A DNA stretch of 64,000 nucleotides from Heliocidaris erythrogramma (lineage: Eukaryota; Echinodermata; Echinoidea; Camarodonta; Echinometridae): the NCBI GenBank assembly GCA_025617745.1, contig CM046867.1, positions 24,668,705 to 24,732,704 on the forward strand, read 5' to 3'. Made by a program: the position numbers and the translations under genes. Below, piece after piece: positions 48,373 to 59,774 of the stretch (position 1 is its first letter; every line of letters starts with the position of its first letter). The notes under the pieces are model-generated. The model worked only from the letters and a program-made list of their open reading frames with translations. It was not told the DNA's origin and searched no databases.

Positions 48373-48483
48373 CTGCGTCACAATTAACACCGGTCCATCC
48401 TGGTTGACAGGTACAATTATACCAGTTCGTCTCATCAATGCAGTCACCGTTGACGCACGGATCGGATGCACATTCATTGATGT
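48373..48483 (-). CDS. EGF-like exon 10 of array (type B)
   Basis: 111 bp, phase 1-1, type B protein. It shares the intron variant 'catgtcgacttag' only with exon 12. Confidence 0.85.
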
Positions 48484-48979
48484 CTACAAACAGATAGAAA
48501 AGCAATGAGAATCAGCTTTTGGAGGCGGTAATCAATCTTATGCAATCACTGATTTCATTGTAATGATAATAATAATCATCATAATAATCATAATAGTAAT
48601 CATAATATTAATAATAAAGATAATAAGGGTGATAATATTAATAATAACAATAAGCTTCTTGGCTGATCTTGGGGTCGACGTATCCTTTAAGACCATACAC
48701 CTTGCTTGGGACAGCACATATCCTGCGGAAAGTCTTGAATTAAAAAGAAAAATGAACAATAAGAAGAGTAATTGTTATATAATAAATACAAGGCAAACGC
48801 CAAGCATTGTTTCGCCTGCATCTCGCTATGCGGATGAGAATGCCAACTTTGGTCTGGCAGCTGTACTATACTAAGCAATAATGATGATGCTACATACATT
48901 TCATCCCTGGAAAAATGAGACAATGCTGTTAATACTTAACCTTCAGTGAAGTTTATTGACCTTTTGACATTGACCCAGG

Positions 48980-49224
48980 GGCCGTATTCTGAAAACTATG
49001 TTATCTTTTATGTTAGTAAAACGATGTTAATTTTCATAACAAATCAAAATCAGGACAAGTTATGGTTAATGATTGCGCAAAGATGGCTGTGCTCGCGTAA
49101 AGTTAACAGAGATATCTGAGCAAGCACCAATGATTAGTGTTTATTCCGCGCAATTTCAGTTTGTTATGACAATTAGCACAGTTTTCCTTAACATAAAAGA
49201 TAACGTAGTTTTCAGAATACCGCC
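48980..49224. mobile_element. 245 bp MITE (copy 6)
   Basis: Same element and flanks as at 23343. Confidence 0.85.
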
Positions 49225-50732
49225 CCAGGTCATATTTGACCTATCTATCGAACTTGATCTGTGCCTTAAAGATAACTTTGATATAATCTGGTGATCATAT
49301 CTCAAAAGGTACAAAAATGTGAGGCGATTTTCACTGAAAATTCATTGACCTTTTGTCCTTTTACATGGACCCGTTTACTAACATGACATGCAACTTCATA
49401 CCTGTGATTTGAATTTGGTGATCCTACCATAAAAAGTACAAGAATTTTGTACATGCGAGGTTATTTTCACTGACATTTTGACCCATTGTCAGATTTGACT
49501 TATTTTCGAACTTGACCTGCGTCTTTAAGAGATGAACCTGTGGTATGAATTTGGTGACTCATCATGTCCATAGAAAATTGTGATTACAGCATAATTATTG
49601 TTGATGGCGCCGACGACGTCGACGTCGAAGTCGGAAATAGTGGTACCTATAGTCTCGCTTCGCTATGCAGGCGAGACAAAAACAGATGAACTTACATTTC
49701 TCAATACTATGAGTAACATAGTCACGTTGACTGGCATCTACTTTTACTTGGAAATGATCCTTTCTCAAGTTTCTAAGTTCTCCCTCCCCTGCGACAAAAA
49801 TAGAGACTCAACTCACTAATTCCTGCACGCAGGTGTCTCCTGATTGAAATAACTGTATGGTTTTCGAATATCCTCTCTTTTTATTCATGATGCACAGTGT
49901 CACCTTTCCTAAATTGTTTTAACTCTACCGATGCAGCTTTGAATACAACGTTATAGCTTTGGTAAAACGTTTTTCAAAGAAATACATTTTGAAAATGTTG
50001 ATCGCTTGCTTCCCTGACCTTTTAGTGTTGTCTGCGTCTTTTTTCCAAGAATTTTAGAGAATTCATCTGTAATATCTCTATCGTTGACACATTGACAAAG
50101 ATATATCTTGATTCAGGATATTCAGGAAAAACACTATTTATTCAACATCTCGATAATCAGCTTCATGCACTTTCATACTGTGCAGATGGGTGTCTACTCC
50201 TGCTGTAGGTGGCAGCATAAACCTGAGGGATATTACATCCCTCCTTTTCTTCAGATTTGTCTTATAATAAGATTAAAAAAACAATGAACTTATTACACAT
50301 ACATGTATATTTCTTGAATATTTCCAGAGAAATAAACTCAGAATATCAGTATAAAGATTGAGTGTGTTTGCGTTTTTCTTTCATATGCACTGATTCACTT
50401 AAGTATAATTTTTAAAAAATACATGCATGATCAGTTTACAGAAGTATTTGTATCCTGTTGCCAAAAATCAGGATTGCAAACTTGTAGTTCGTAACAATGG
50501 TTTTTTTTTTCAAAAAAAAATTGACATTTTCTTTGAAATGAACATCCATGCATTCACATGAGTAAATGTCTATAATTAAAAAATGTCCTACTCGTGTAGA
50601 TCCGAAGAAGGACTAAGTGCCCGAAAGCTTATTAAACGCGTGGTACCAACAGCTACGTCTGCAGGTGTACTCATTTTGTTGCCTCTCTCTCTCTCTATAT
50701 ATATATGTATATATGTATACACACACACACAT

Positions 50733-50776
<44 letters not shown>

Positions 50777-50930
50777 AATAGACAGGTTAACATATCTTTT
50801 ATAATTCATAATCTTTTATAATTCATCTCCGACCATTTTTCGATTAAGGGCTGATGATGTATAAAAACTGGGCTCAATGGACATGTGGACTTAGGGATCT
50901 TCAATCTGGCAGACCATAATCTGTTCTCAC

Positions 50931-51041
50931 CTGCGTCACAATTAACACCGGTCCATCCTGGCTGACAGGTACAATAATACCAGTTCGTCTCATCAATACA
51001 GTCACCGTTGACGCACGGATCGGATGCACATTTATTGATGT
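50931..51041 (-). CDS. EGF-like exon 11 of array (type A)
   Basis: 111 bp, phase 1-1, type A protein with the same silent CAG as exon 9, 3813 bp away. Confidence 0.85.
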
Positions 51042-51939
51042 CTACAAACAGATAGAAAAGCAATGAGAATCAGCTTTTGGAGGCGGTAATCAATCTTATG
51101 CAATCACTGATTTCATTGTATAATAAGAAGAATTGTTATATAACTTTATGATTTGTTGAGTTGTACAGATTAAGACTTCCAAAGAAACTGGCAACAAAGA
51201 ACTTCCTACTTGCATCATTTAATCTGAGATTAGAACTAAGATTCAATACGTCGTAAAACAGATACAGGACAATGTTTCAAACTTGTCCTAAGAATATCAT
51301 TGTACCATACTTGTAACAAAACTATTCCTTACAGCCTACATTTCATTATGTGTTTTACAAATGCCCATCCTCGCTTACTATTATCATGTGTAGGCCTCGT
51401 GAATCATTATACAATGATCTTTGTGTGACTTTACAAAGTTTTGGATTGTACGGATTATAGGATTCTCTGAGAATCCTAACATTTTAGAGTTCTCACCGTA
51501 CAACGCTTAGTCTAAGATTTAAACAAAGACTTATTAAGCCGTCAAAGAAACTACTGGACAATGCCACACACATTGTCCATTTGCATATTACTGTACTATA
51601 CGTGTATATAAAAGCATGTCAAAACTATCAATGGCTCATTCACCTGAAGAGATTAAATCGAAAGCGCTTGTGAATTTTTATAAAAACATGCTTCTTGTGT
51701 GTGTATTCTAGATGATGTTGTGAACTTTATTTTTCTACATATTTTAACACTGCACTTTGTCGGAACTTTGTTCCTGTAAACACTTTACGATATATATGCG
51801 TTCAAATATCTCCGTTATCCTTATTGCTGTTTCTGTCCTATTCGTGTAGATCCGAAGAAGGGCTAAGTGCCCGAAAGCTTATTAAAAGCGTGGTACCAAC
51901 AGCTACGTCTGCAGGTGTACTCATTTTGTTGCCTCTATG

Positions 51940-51978
<39 letters not shown>

Positions 51979-51986
51979 GTATATAT

Positions 51987-52018
<32 letters not shown>

Positions 52019-52184
52019 CTATATATATCAAATAGACAAGTTAACATATCTTTTATAATTCATAATCTTTTATAATTCATCTCCGACCATTTTTCGATTA
52101 AGGGCTGATGATGTATAAAAACTGGGCTCAATGAGCATGTCGACTTAGGGATCTTCAATCTGGCAGACCATAATCTGTTCTCAC

Positions 52185-52295
52185 CTGCGTCACAATTAAC
52201 ACCGGTCCATCCTGGTTGACAGGTACAATTATACCAGTTCGTCTCATCAATGCAGTCACCGTTGACGCACGGATCGGATGCACATTCATTGATGT
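52185..52295 (-). CDS. EGF-like exon 12 of array (type B)
   Basis: 111 bp, phase 1-1, type B protein; sister of exon 10. Its upstream intron departs from the common text at about 52766 and runs into unique DNA. Confidence 0.85.
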
Positions 52296-52766
52296 CTACA
52301 AACAGATAGAAAAGCAATGAGAATCAGCTTTTGGAGGCGGTAATCAATCTTATGCAATCACTGATTTCATTGTAATGATAATAATCATCATAATAATCAT
52401 AATTATAATAGTAATCATAATATTAATAATAAAGATAATAAGGGCGATAATATTAATAATAATAACAAGCTTCTTGGCTGATCTTGGGGTCGACGTATCC
52501 TTTAAGACCATAGAGCTTGCTTGGGACAGCACATATCCTGCGGAAAGTCTTGAATTAAAAAGAAAAATGAACAATAAAAAGAGTAATTGTTATATAATAA
52601 ATACAAGGCAAACGCCAAGCATTGTCTCGTCAGCATCTCGCTACACGGATGTGAATGTCAACTTTGGTCTGGCAGCTGTACTATACTAAGCAATAATGAT
52701 GATGCTACATACATTTCATTCCTGGAAAAATGAGACAATGCTGCATGTTAATACTTAACCTTCAGT

Positions 52767-53201
52767 TGATATGTTATACATTTATATACCCATATATAGT
52801 TTAACACATAAATCATAGAGACGGTATGGATCTAAGGCTAAATCCCGTAGTATATACGGTTGAATGCACTCAACCCCCACAAGCAAGAAACGATTTTATT
52901 TTATGTACGGACCACAAGCAGCTGCACTCTTAGTAAGTTCACTAAATTTCTCTGTATATCAATCTTTGTTTATTGACTTTTTCGACGTTGCTATATGGTC
53001 TAATTACACCTATGAATATGTACATATTTTCTAGTTGTACTAGTTGTATCACATTATATGCTTCCATTATATTATATATCATATATCGAGCGTAGGGGGT
53101 ACATCCATACCAATTCCATCGTACGCTATAAAGGCCTACCAATGAGACAGGTCTTCCCTCTCAAGTCGGGCAAATCCATGCCAACGAAGAGAGGGGCTAT
53201 A
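52767..53201. other. Unique spacer interrupting the array
   Basis: About 435 bp of AT-rich single-copy DNA replaces the rest of a type B intron. No exon or RNA gene is seen. Confidence 0.5.
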
Positions 53202-53320
53202 ATGTGAGATTGTTACTTTGCTTCGACGGGAGCCCGGATAGCTCAGTTGGTAGAGCACTTGTCATATAATCCAGGGTCCCAGGTTCGAATCCCGGTCGGG
53301 GCATTGTAATTTTCTCACAT
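53202..53320 (+). repeat. 119 bp tRNA-bearing inverted-repeat element (copy 2)
   Basis: Bracketed by 'atgtgaga' and 'tctcacat' as at 21383. It sits directly upstream of the last unit's head, as copy 1 sits upstream of the first unit. Confidence 0.75.
53232..53303 (+). tRNA. tRNA-like sequence, anticodon position UAU (probable pseudogene)
   Basis: 72 nt, same fold as at 21413 with an intact D arm (AGCTCAGTTGGTAGAGC) and box B. The loop reads CATATAA, so the anticodon position would be UAU, again without U33. One T-stem pair is lost (CCAGG against CCCGG). The differing anticodons and missing U33 argue against a working tRNA. Confidence 0.55.
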
Positions 53321-53503
53321 TTCTTTATGAGATATATTCAATATTATATATATACATATATATATATATATGCGTTCAAATATCTCCGTTATCCTTATTG
53401 CTGTTTCTGTCCTACTCGTGTAGATCCGAAGAAGGGCTAAGTGCCCGAAGGCTAATTAAAAGCGTGGTACCAACAGCTACGTCTGCAGGTGTACTCATTT
53501 TGT

Positions 53504-53554
<51 letters not shown>

Positions 53555-53725
53555 GTATGTATACACACACACACATATATATATATCAAATAGACAGGTT
53601 AACATATCTTTTATAATTCATCTCCGACCATTTTTCGATTAAGGGCTGATGATGTATAAAAACTGGGCTCAATGAGCATGTGGACTTAGGGATCTTCAAT
53701 CTGGCAGACCATAATCTGTTCTCAC

Positions 53726-53836
53726 CTGCGTCACAATTAACACCGGTCCATCCTGGTTGACAGGTACAATTATACCAGTTCGTCTCATCAATACAGTCAC
53801 CGTTGACGCACGGATCGGATGCACATTCATTGAAGT
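53726..53836 (-). CDS. EGF-like exon 13 of array (type B, first in transcript order)
   Basis: 111 bp, phase 1-1. The protein starts DFNEC (Ile to Phe) and keeps NWYNCTC. It is the most 5' EGF exon visible on the minus strand. Upstream exons, including any signal peptide, must lie beyond 54.65 kb or outside the window; none was found up to 64 kb. Confidence 0.85.
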
Positions 53837-54347
53837 CTACAAACAGATAGAAAAGCAATGAGAATCAGCTTTTGGAGGCGGTAATCAATCTTATGCAATC
53901 ACTGATTTCATTGTAATGATAATAATAATCATAATAATCATAATCATAATAGTAATCATAATATTAATAATAAAGATAATAAGGGCGATAATATTAATAA
54001 TAATAACAAGCTTCTTGGCTGATCTTGGGGTCGACGTATCCTTTAAGACCATACACCTTGCTTGGGACAGCACATATCCTGCGGAAAGTCTTGAATTAAA
54101 AAGAAAAATGAACAATAAGAAGAACAATAAGAAGAGCAATTGTTATATAATAAATACAAGGCAAACGCCAAGCATTGTCTCGTCAGCATCTCGCTACGCG
54201 GATGAGAATGTCGACTTTGGTCTGGCAGCTGTACTATACTAAGCAATAATGATGATGCTACATGCATTTCATTCCTGGAAAAATGAGACAATGCTGTTAA
54301 TACTTAACCTTCAGTGAAGCTTATTGACCTTTTGACATTGACCCAGG

Positions 54348-54592
54348 GGCCGTATTCTGAAAACTATGTTATCTTTTATGTTAGTAAAACGATGTTAATT
54401 TTCATAACAAATCAAAATCAGGACAAGTTATGGTTAATGATTGCGCAAAGATGGCTGTGCTCGCGTAAAGTTAACAGAGAAATCTGCGCAAGCACCAATG
54501 ATTAGTGTTTATTCCGCGCAATTTCAGTTTGTTATGACAATTAACACAGTTTTCCTTAACATAAAAGATAACGTAGTTTTCAGAATACCGCC
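54348..54592. mobile_element. 245 bp MITE (copy 7)
   Basis: Same element and CCAGG flanks as at 23343; the array ends 60 bp to the right. Confidence 0.85.
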
Positions 54593-54849
54593 CCAGGTCA
54601 TATTTGACCTATCTATCGAACTTGATCTGTGCCTTAAAGATAACTTTGATATAATAATAATTATAACTATAATTTCATTCGTCATGACGACGAATTAGGT
54701 GGTCTGTCTTTCAATTTGTATGATCATTATAATCAGGATGATCATAATAATGAGGAAATACTAAACTGAAGATAGGAAGTCAAGAATGCCTTGAAAGGAG
54801 ATGCTTCCTGAGGACATGAATGTAGCAAAATGTGTGAAACGGTCATTGT

Positions 54850-55160
54850 AAAATGATTATGGTGATGATGATAATGGTGATGATGATGAAGATGATATAA
54901 TGATGGTCATAATGAGTATGATGATATAATGATGATGGTGATGATATAATAATAATAGCGATGATGATCATGACAGTGATGATAATGATGATGATGTAAT
55001 GATGATTATGATGGTGATGATAATCATGATAATGAAGGGGATAATGATGAAGATTGATGATGTGATAATGGTGATGATTATGAAGATGATTGAAGATATA
55101 ATGATGATGATGGTGATAATGATGAAAATGATGGGGATAATGGTGGTGACCATGACTACA
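54850..55160 (+). repeat. GAT/GATGAT-rich microsatellite
   Basis: Imperfect (GATGAT)n/(AATGATG)n for about 300 bp. Met/Ile-rich open frames on both strands are by-products. Confidence 0.9.
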
Positions 55161-55249
55161 ATGACAGTGACCTTAACCATGCCAAATATGAAAGAGAAAT
55201 CACATTTCGTTATGAAGATACGACCATCAGTTGATTTGTACAAAAAGGC

Positions 55250-56420
55250 GCCTAGATGACGTCACGATAACCTGATGACCTTGAAAAAGATGTGGGAACT
55301 TGACCTTATTAGGACCGATGACTGACGAAGATAACTGACTAAGCCAGTTTTGAGAAATTGTGATATCAAATAGGACTAATGATATTGCAGGATAGCTTTA
55401 ATACACTTCAGGGAATCAGATTTTCCATAGGGTAATATATAAACTACTGCACACTATTTTCTAATAGACATAACATGCAAAATCAGGCATTTTATTACTT
55501 GGTTTGTGATTTCTTATGTTAAAATAGTCGAAGAAGATGGTAAAATGACAGGCAAAAAGAAGCAAAAAAAAAAATCATTTTTTAATGGACCCACCGGGGA
55601 TCGAACCTGGGTCACCGGAGTGAGAGGCAAGCGCTTTGACCAATATACCAAAATATTTCCCATAGAGATAACACGTAAACGAAAAACTGGATTCTCAAAT
55701 CCCATTTTGTAGTGAAAAATTGGGCATGATCCCGACATCTGATCCAAAATTGGAGACCAGAGTTATAAAAGCTTATAGTCTCAGCTATAACATACTAAAA
55801 TCTGGAAGACAATAGACCAAAAACAACTGAGATACAACTCAGAACAATGTCATGTAGATTCATGATTCGAAAAAAAATCATCTTCCATAGACATAACACG
55901 CAAATAGGGAAAATTCTGGCATGGCATCTTTAATTGAAAATTGTGATGACGTCATCAAAATGAAAAATGGTGGTGACTGATTTTGTAGGGAATTGCCTCA
56001 GCTACAACATATTAAAATCTGGGCGAAAACAACCAATAATTACAAATCTAGAGCCAAATTTGCATAAATGTGATGACGTCAAAACATGAAAAATGGAAAT
56101 TTTGACTTCTGGCACCATTTTGATGACGTCATAATGTTTATAAGGGTAAAATAATACATGAAATAAAATCTATAATTCATACCCTACCTGATGATGACAA
56201 AAAAATTGGGGGTCAACGGACTATCTAACGAGCTATAGTGAATTTTGTATAGGCATGTTTTTGCACGTTTTTACGTTATCTTCGCCATAGACGCGCGCAC
56301 GGATTTTGAACTTTGACGCGCCCGTACGACCTTATTATTGATTGAAAATGATTCCAAGTTGATGGAAATGATGAAGAAAAGTGTCAGGATTGCAAATCAA
56401 TCGAAAAACAGCGTTTTAAC
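55250..56420. repeat. Dispersed repeat rich in TGACGTCA sites
   Basis: Related phrases recur ('catagacataacacgcaaa', 'catagagataacacgtaaac', 'agctacaacatattaaaatc', 'agctataacatactaaaatc'), so the region is built of diverged units of about 250-300 bp. TGACGTCA or close matches occur near 55258, 55950, 56072 and 56124. A tRNA-like piece lies at 55587-55650. It is non-coding. Confidence 0.5.
55587..55650 (-). tRNA. tRNA-like fragment (pseudogene or SINE head)
   Basis: The minus strand has a good T arm and box B (GGTTCGATCCCC) and a CTCTCAC loop that would place CUC (Glu) at the anticodon. The anticodon stem does not pair and box A is poor. Probably the head of a tRNA-derived repeat. Confidence 0.4.
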
Positions 56421-56429
56421 GTTATTTAA

Positions 56430-57090
56430 GACTTTCGCGCGCGTTTTATCTTAATGCGGACGTGCAGCCTCCCGCGTGATTCCCGCGCCCGTGCTGTTTT
56501 TGCGGAGAGTCTGCAAAATTCCTCCGCACCCCGTCCGAGAGCCTTTTATGGCACGGGTGCGTGCTGTCTACATATGGCCCGCTGGCGAGCCTCGTATATC
56601 CGGTTCTGGACGCTCTCGTTTTTCTAAGTGAAGACCATGATTGTGGTTGAGCGCCCTCTTTTGATACTGCTTGTTCTGCACTAGAATCTCGTGTAACTCG
56701 TGCCGTGTTAATCAAGTAAAATATTTTTAAAAAAGCAATTCTTATCTCAAAAAAAGTTCTTTTCCTTTTTCTTTCTGGTATTTTGCCTCTCTCCAATGTG
56801 CTTCATACTCACAATTTCATTTCACTTCTGCTAATCACGTGCCAATATTTGACGAGAAATTGCTTTCATACCTATTTTCTCAAGCCCGTACAAGTGTTTT
56901 TCTTTCTTTCCTTTTTTTTTAAGTGGGCGTTCGCAACTTGAAATTCTCTGCCACCCCCTGCCCATTTTTCCTCCCTTTCCCTTCTACGAATTCTTTGCCC
57001 GAGGTGAGGTGATTTTTTTCTTCTACCGAAAATTCAACAAGGCTGGATTGGAAAAAAAATAATCGGTTCTATCCTGTCTTTGCTAGACAA
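56430..57090. other. Non-coding region with a GC-rich patch
   Basis: A CG-rich patch at about 56430-56600 holds a 116-codon minus-strand frame without recognisable domains. T-rich DNA follows. No gene is supported. Confidence 0.35.
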
Positions 57091-57097
57091 CCAAATA

Positions 57098-57262
57098 TAT
57101 GGTCTAGTGGTAAGGCATTGGCGTCCCAAGCCAAAGGTCTGGGTTTGATTCCCGGCGGGGGCAGTTTTTCAACTTTTGATTAAAAATGGATGACAGCTCT
57201 GGGTAGCACTGACGAAGCTCCGCAATTGATATTCTCCTGTTTTCATTTCTTACAATGTGTAT
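57098..57262 (+). mobile_element. tRNA-Gly-headed SINE
   Basis: The head (57098-57163) has box A TGGTCTAGTGGTAAG, an anticodon arm TTGGC-GTCCCAA-GCCAA (CCC, Gly) and box B GGTTTGATTCCC. The body contains 'gacagctctgggtagcac' and ends 'tttcttacaatgtgta'. The truncated copies in the EGF array share the body, so this defines the family. Confidence 0.8.
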
Positions 57263-57433
57263 TATTTTCAAATTTGTTTGCATTTGTCATTATTTCTTTC
57301 GCATTGTCCCTTATTGCTCTGACTTGTATTCAAGCTAATAACTGCGGCACGCGGCTTCGAGTTTTTTTAACATTTCACCAGCACAAAAAATATAAGAATC
57401 ACAAAAGGGTTGAAAATTCGCCTGTCGGTAGTT

Positions 57434-57643
57434 GTCTATGGCAAGGCATTGGCGTCCTAAGCTTAAAGGCCCGGGTTCGATTCCTGGCGGGGGCATTTGA
57501 CGTTTTTTTTTTTTTTTTACTTTTTTTTTTCAACCCTTGATTCAAAATGTATGACAACTCTGGGGAGCATGATGAAGCTACGCAATCATTATTCTACACT
57601 TTTCATTTCTTACAATGTGTATATATATATATAATATATATAT
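57434..57643 (+). mobile_element. tRNA-Gly-headed SINE, second copy
   Basis: Same family as at 57098 with a more decayed head (loop GTCCTAA, box B GGTTCGATTCCT), two polyT expansions (57505-57530) and a (TA)n tail. Both SINEs lie within 350 bp in the same orientation. Confidence 0.8.
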
Positions 57644-58390
57644 GCCTGACTGTCTCCATGTGATCTCATCTATCTTTTATCCGCCTAGATTAATCCGACA
57701 GGGAATTACAATTCCCTGCTTACGATCCGAGAGCAGAGCATGCACAGAGAACACGCTCCGAAGCTCATACCAAATGGGCACCTTATTCGCTCATTGTGTA
57801 TGCATATACCATAGACTCATCCGAACAAGCCAAGTTCAGTTGTTTGGGCGCCTTTATATTCACTGCCCGCCTACTCACTATAGACCAATCCACCTAGATC
57901 ACTGCAATTTGTGGCAGCCACAACAGGGGGCTTCCAAAGAATAACCAAAAGATTTTCCAATGGGTGACGCTACCGATCAGCTGTGCTTTTCCGTGCCCCC
58001 CAGATAGCAATTACCATATAGAAAGCAGCACCCTAACGGAAAGGCCAGTATTCAATACTTACGTATTTTACTTTAAATTCAGCATGAGTAAAATACTTAC
58101 GCCAATGGCTGTAAGCATTTTGCTTGACAAAAATTGTAAAAAGTGATGGGAACAGGAGCTTTAGCATTCTTCTCAACCAAGTAAAATTCCCAAGTAAAAT
58201 ACATGTAGTTGAAACAGCGAGCCTTAAATGGTCCTTAGTGTAAAACAAACAATTTCGTAAGCCCAAAGATCACGCCATTCGTGATTGGTCGGCTTTTATC
58301 AGCTTCTAAATATGCAAATGAGGGCACGTTCGCCCAGGCCCAATCATCTCGCAAGTTCGAGTGAGTCGTATATTGGTGAGCAAGGGTGGA
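57644..58390. other. Spacer with promoter-like motifs
   Basis: Mostly structureless. At about 58285-58350 there are ATTGG (inverted CCAAT), 'atatgcaaatgag' (octamer-like) and another CCAAT ('cccaatca'). They resemble histone or snRNA promoter elements, but no histone or snRNA gene follows. Confidence 0.3.
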
Positions 58391-58450
58391 TGTGCCGTGG
58401 CCGAGTGGTCTAAGCACAGAACTCCAAAAGACGTAGAGGGCTCATACCCA
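58391..58450 (+). tRNA. tRNA-like fragment (Leu/Ser-type A box)
   Basis: TGGCCGAGTGGTCTAAGC matches the A-box/D-arm of Leu and Ser tRNAs, followed by 'cacagaactccaaaagacgt'. No proper box B follows, so it is a fragment. The same 20 bp recur in reverse orientation at about 63278-63300. Confidence 0.4.
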
Positions 58451-58559
58451 TTCACAACGCACAGATCGCGGTATCCTCGAAATACCCGCTGGAAGATTCG
58501 CTCGAGTGCACACGCCGCCATATTGCTTAGTCCTCGTTCTTTTCAGTGAGCTTACCGAT

Positions 58560-59774
58560 CGTGCACGTCACAATGCCTATTATATTCGATCTTCTCAAAA
58601 GGGCCATCTGTCTATCATTTGAAAATTTTTAAGTCTGATTTTCCTTACATAAATGACATCAACTGAATGTGTATTACACATGTAACAGTTTAATTTTAGT
58701 TCTCTTTCAGGAGACAAGAGTTAAATTTCACTTCGTTTCCAAGATACTAAGTTTTAATATGCTACTTCACATGCTTAGCACTCCCCCCCCCCCCCCCCCA
58801 GTTTAACAAATGCCTAACGGCCCTCGAATCAATATTATTCACCTTATCTTCTCTTTCTTAATACACACTGACATTTTTCCTCATGTACATGTAGGCTAGT
58901 AGCTCAACAATGAAGCACAAGCTTGTCACAGTACACCCCCCCCCCCCCCCACACAATGCACATGTCACTCTTCATAGCATTACACAAACTCAAAGAGAAG
59001 CTTACTACATTTGTAAATAAATTTACATTGTACACATACATCACAACTGGAAAAAAAAAGAGAAAAGAAAGAGGAGAGGAGTAGGGAGATTTATCAACTG
59101 TTACAGGCAAATCTTATATTAAATTTTATGGAATCGAAAAAAACAAAATTTTATAGTTAAGTTCAACATTTATTTTCCAAAAATAATTCAAAAGTTCACA
59201 AAATCTTTGAACAATAAAACTATGTTTTATTGTAGAAACTGACAAAGCATTGGCAAGTTACAAATTTTTCACACAAAATACATGTATTAGTACCAGTAGC
59301 AATGAATGTGATAGTTACTATATGTAAGTGCATATTGCCAGTGGTCACATTGCTACATAAGCCCCCATAGCCCGGCAAAATGCTACAGACAGTAAACTCT
59401 CATTATAAATTAAAGAACTCTATTACATGTATAAGACAGTTTTATCATAAACAATATTTTTCCCACCAGACTCAAATGCTCTTTTCTCTGTGTTCCTTTT
59501 TTTTTGATGCTGGTCCAATATGAGATTCTTGATAAGTAAGCAAATTTTATGAGTCTAATCAATATCATTTAAGAAACAGATGAATATGATGATGGACTTG
59601 CTCATTTCAATCACAAATGATCCTTTCACTCCACTGAATAATATTTGACAATGTCTGCAAAGTAACCCATAATAAGGAGAGAAAACGAAGTCATTGTACC
59701 CATCACTATGTTGTTTGTTTTATGATTATCACAGATGCATGTAACTGTATCTCCACCAAGTATCTTTGGTTTAA
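58560..59774. other. 3' flank of the THAP gene
   Basis: C runs at about 58783-58799 and 58936-58950. On the minus strand AATAAA-type signals occur near 59167 and 59228, which could serve the THAP transcript. No other gene is seen. Confidence 0.4.

Larger units (their letters stand above)
21868..54652 (-). repeat. Tandem EGF-exon array (13 units, two types)
   Basis: The same block recurs 13 times: 'cgttcaaatatctccgttat' (in most), a 'gatccgaagaaggg..gcccgaaagc' segment, a (CT)n(TA)n(CA)n(TA)n tract, the constant text 'aatagacaggttaacatatc', one EGF exon, and an intron of one of two kinds. After type A exons the intron is about 0.95 kb; after type B exons it is about 1.9 kb and starts with ATT/ATC-rich DNA. 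The A+B period is 3.81 kb at the cleanest part (47118 to 50931, 48373 to 52185). The left edge is at about 21868. The right edge is at 54652, where the type B intron text stops and GAT-rich DNA begins. Confidence 0.9.

Noticed and set aside
21868..54652. CRISPR-like regular repeats
   Set aside because: Units are kilobases long, contain spliced exons and lie in an animal genome; nothing resembles short repeat-spacer arrays.
54968..55259. Met/Ile-rich frames in the GAT-rich tract
   Set aside because: Pure low-complexity translation of a microsatellite.
56446..56796. 116-codon minus-strand frame
   Set aside because: No recognisable domain and a compositionally biased setting.
58285..58350. CCAAT and octamer motifs suggestive of a histone or snRNA promoter
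   Set aside because: No histone frame or snRNA sequence follows within 1 kb; kept only as a note.
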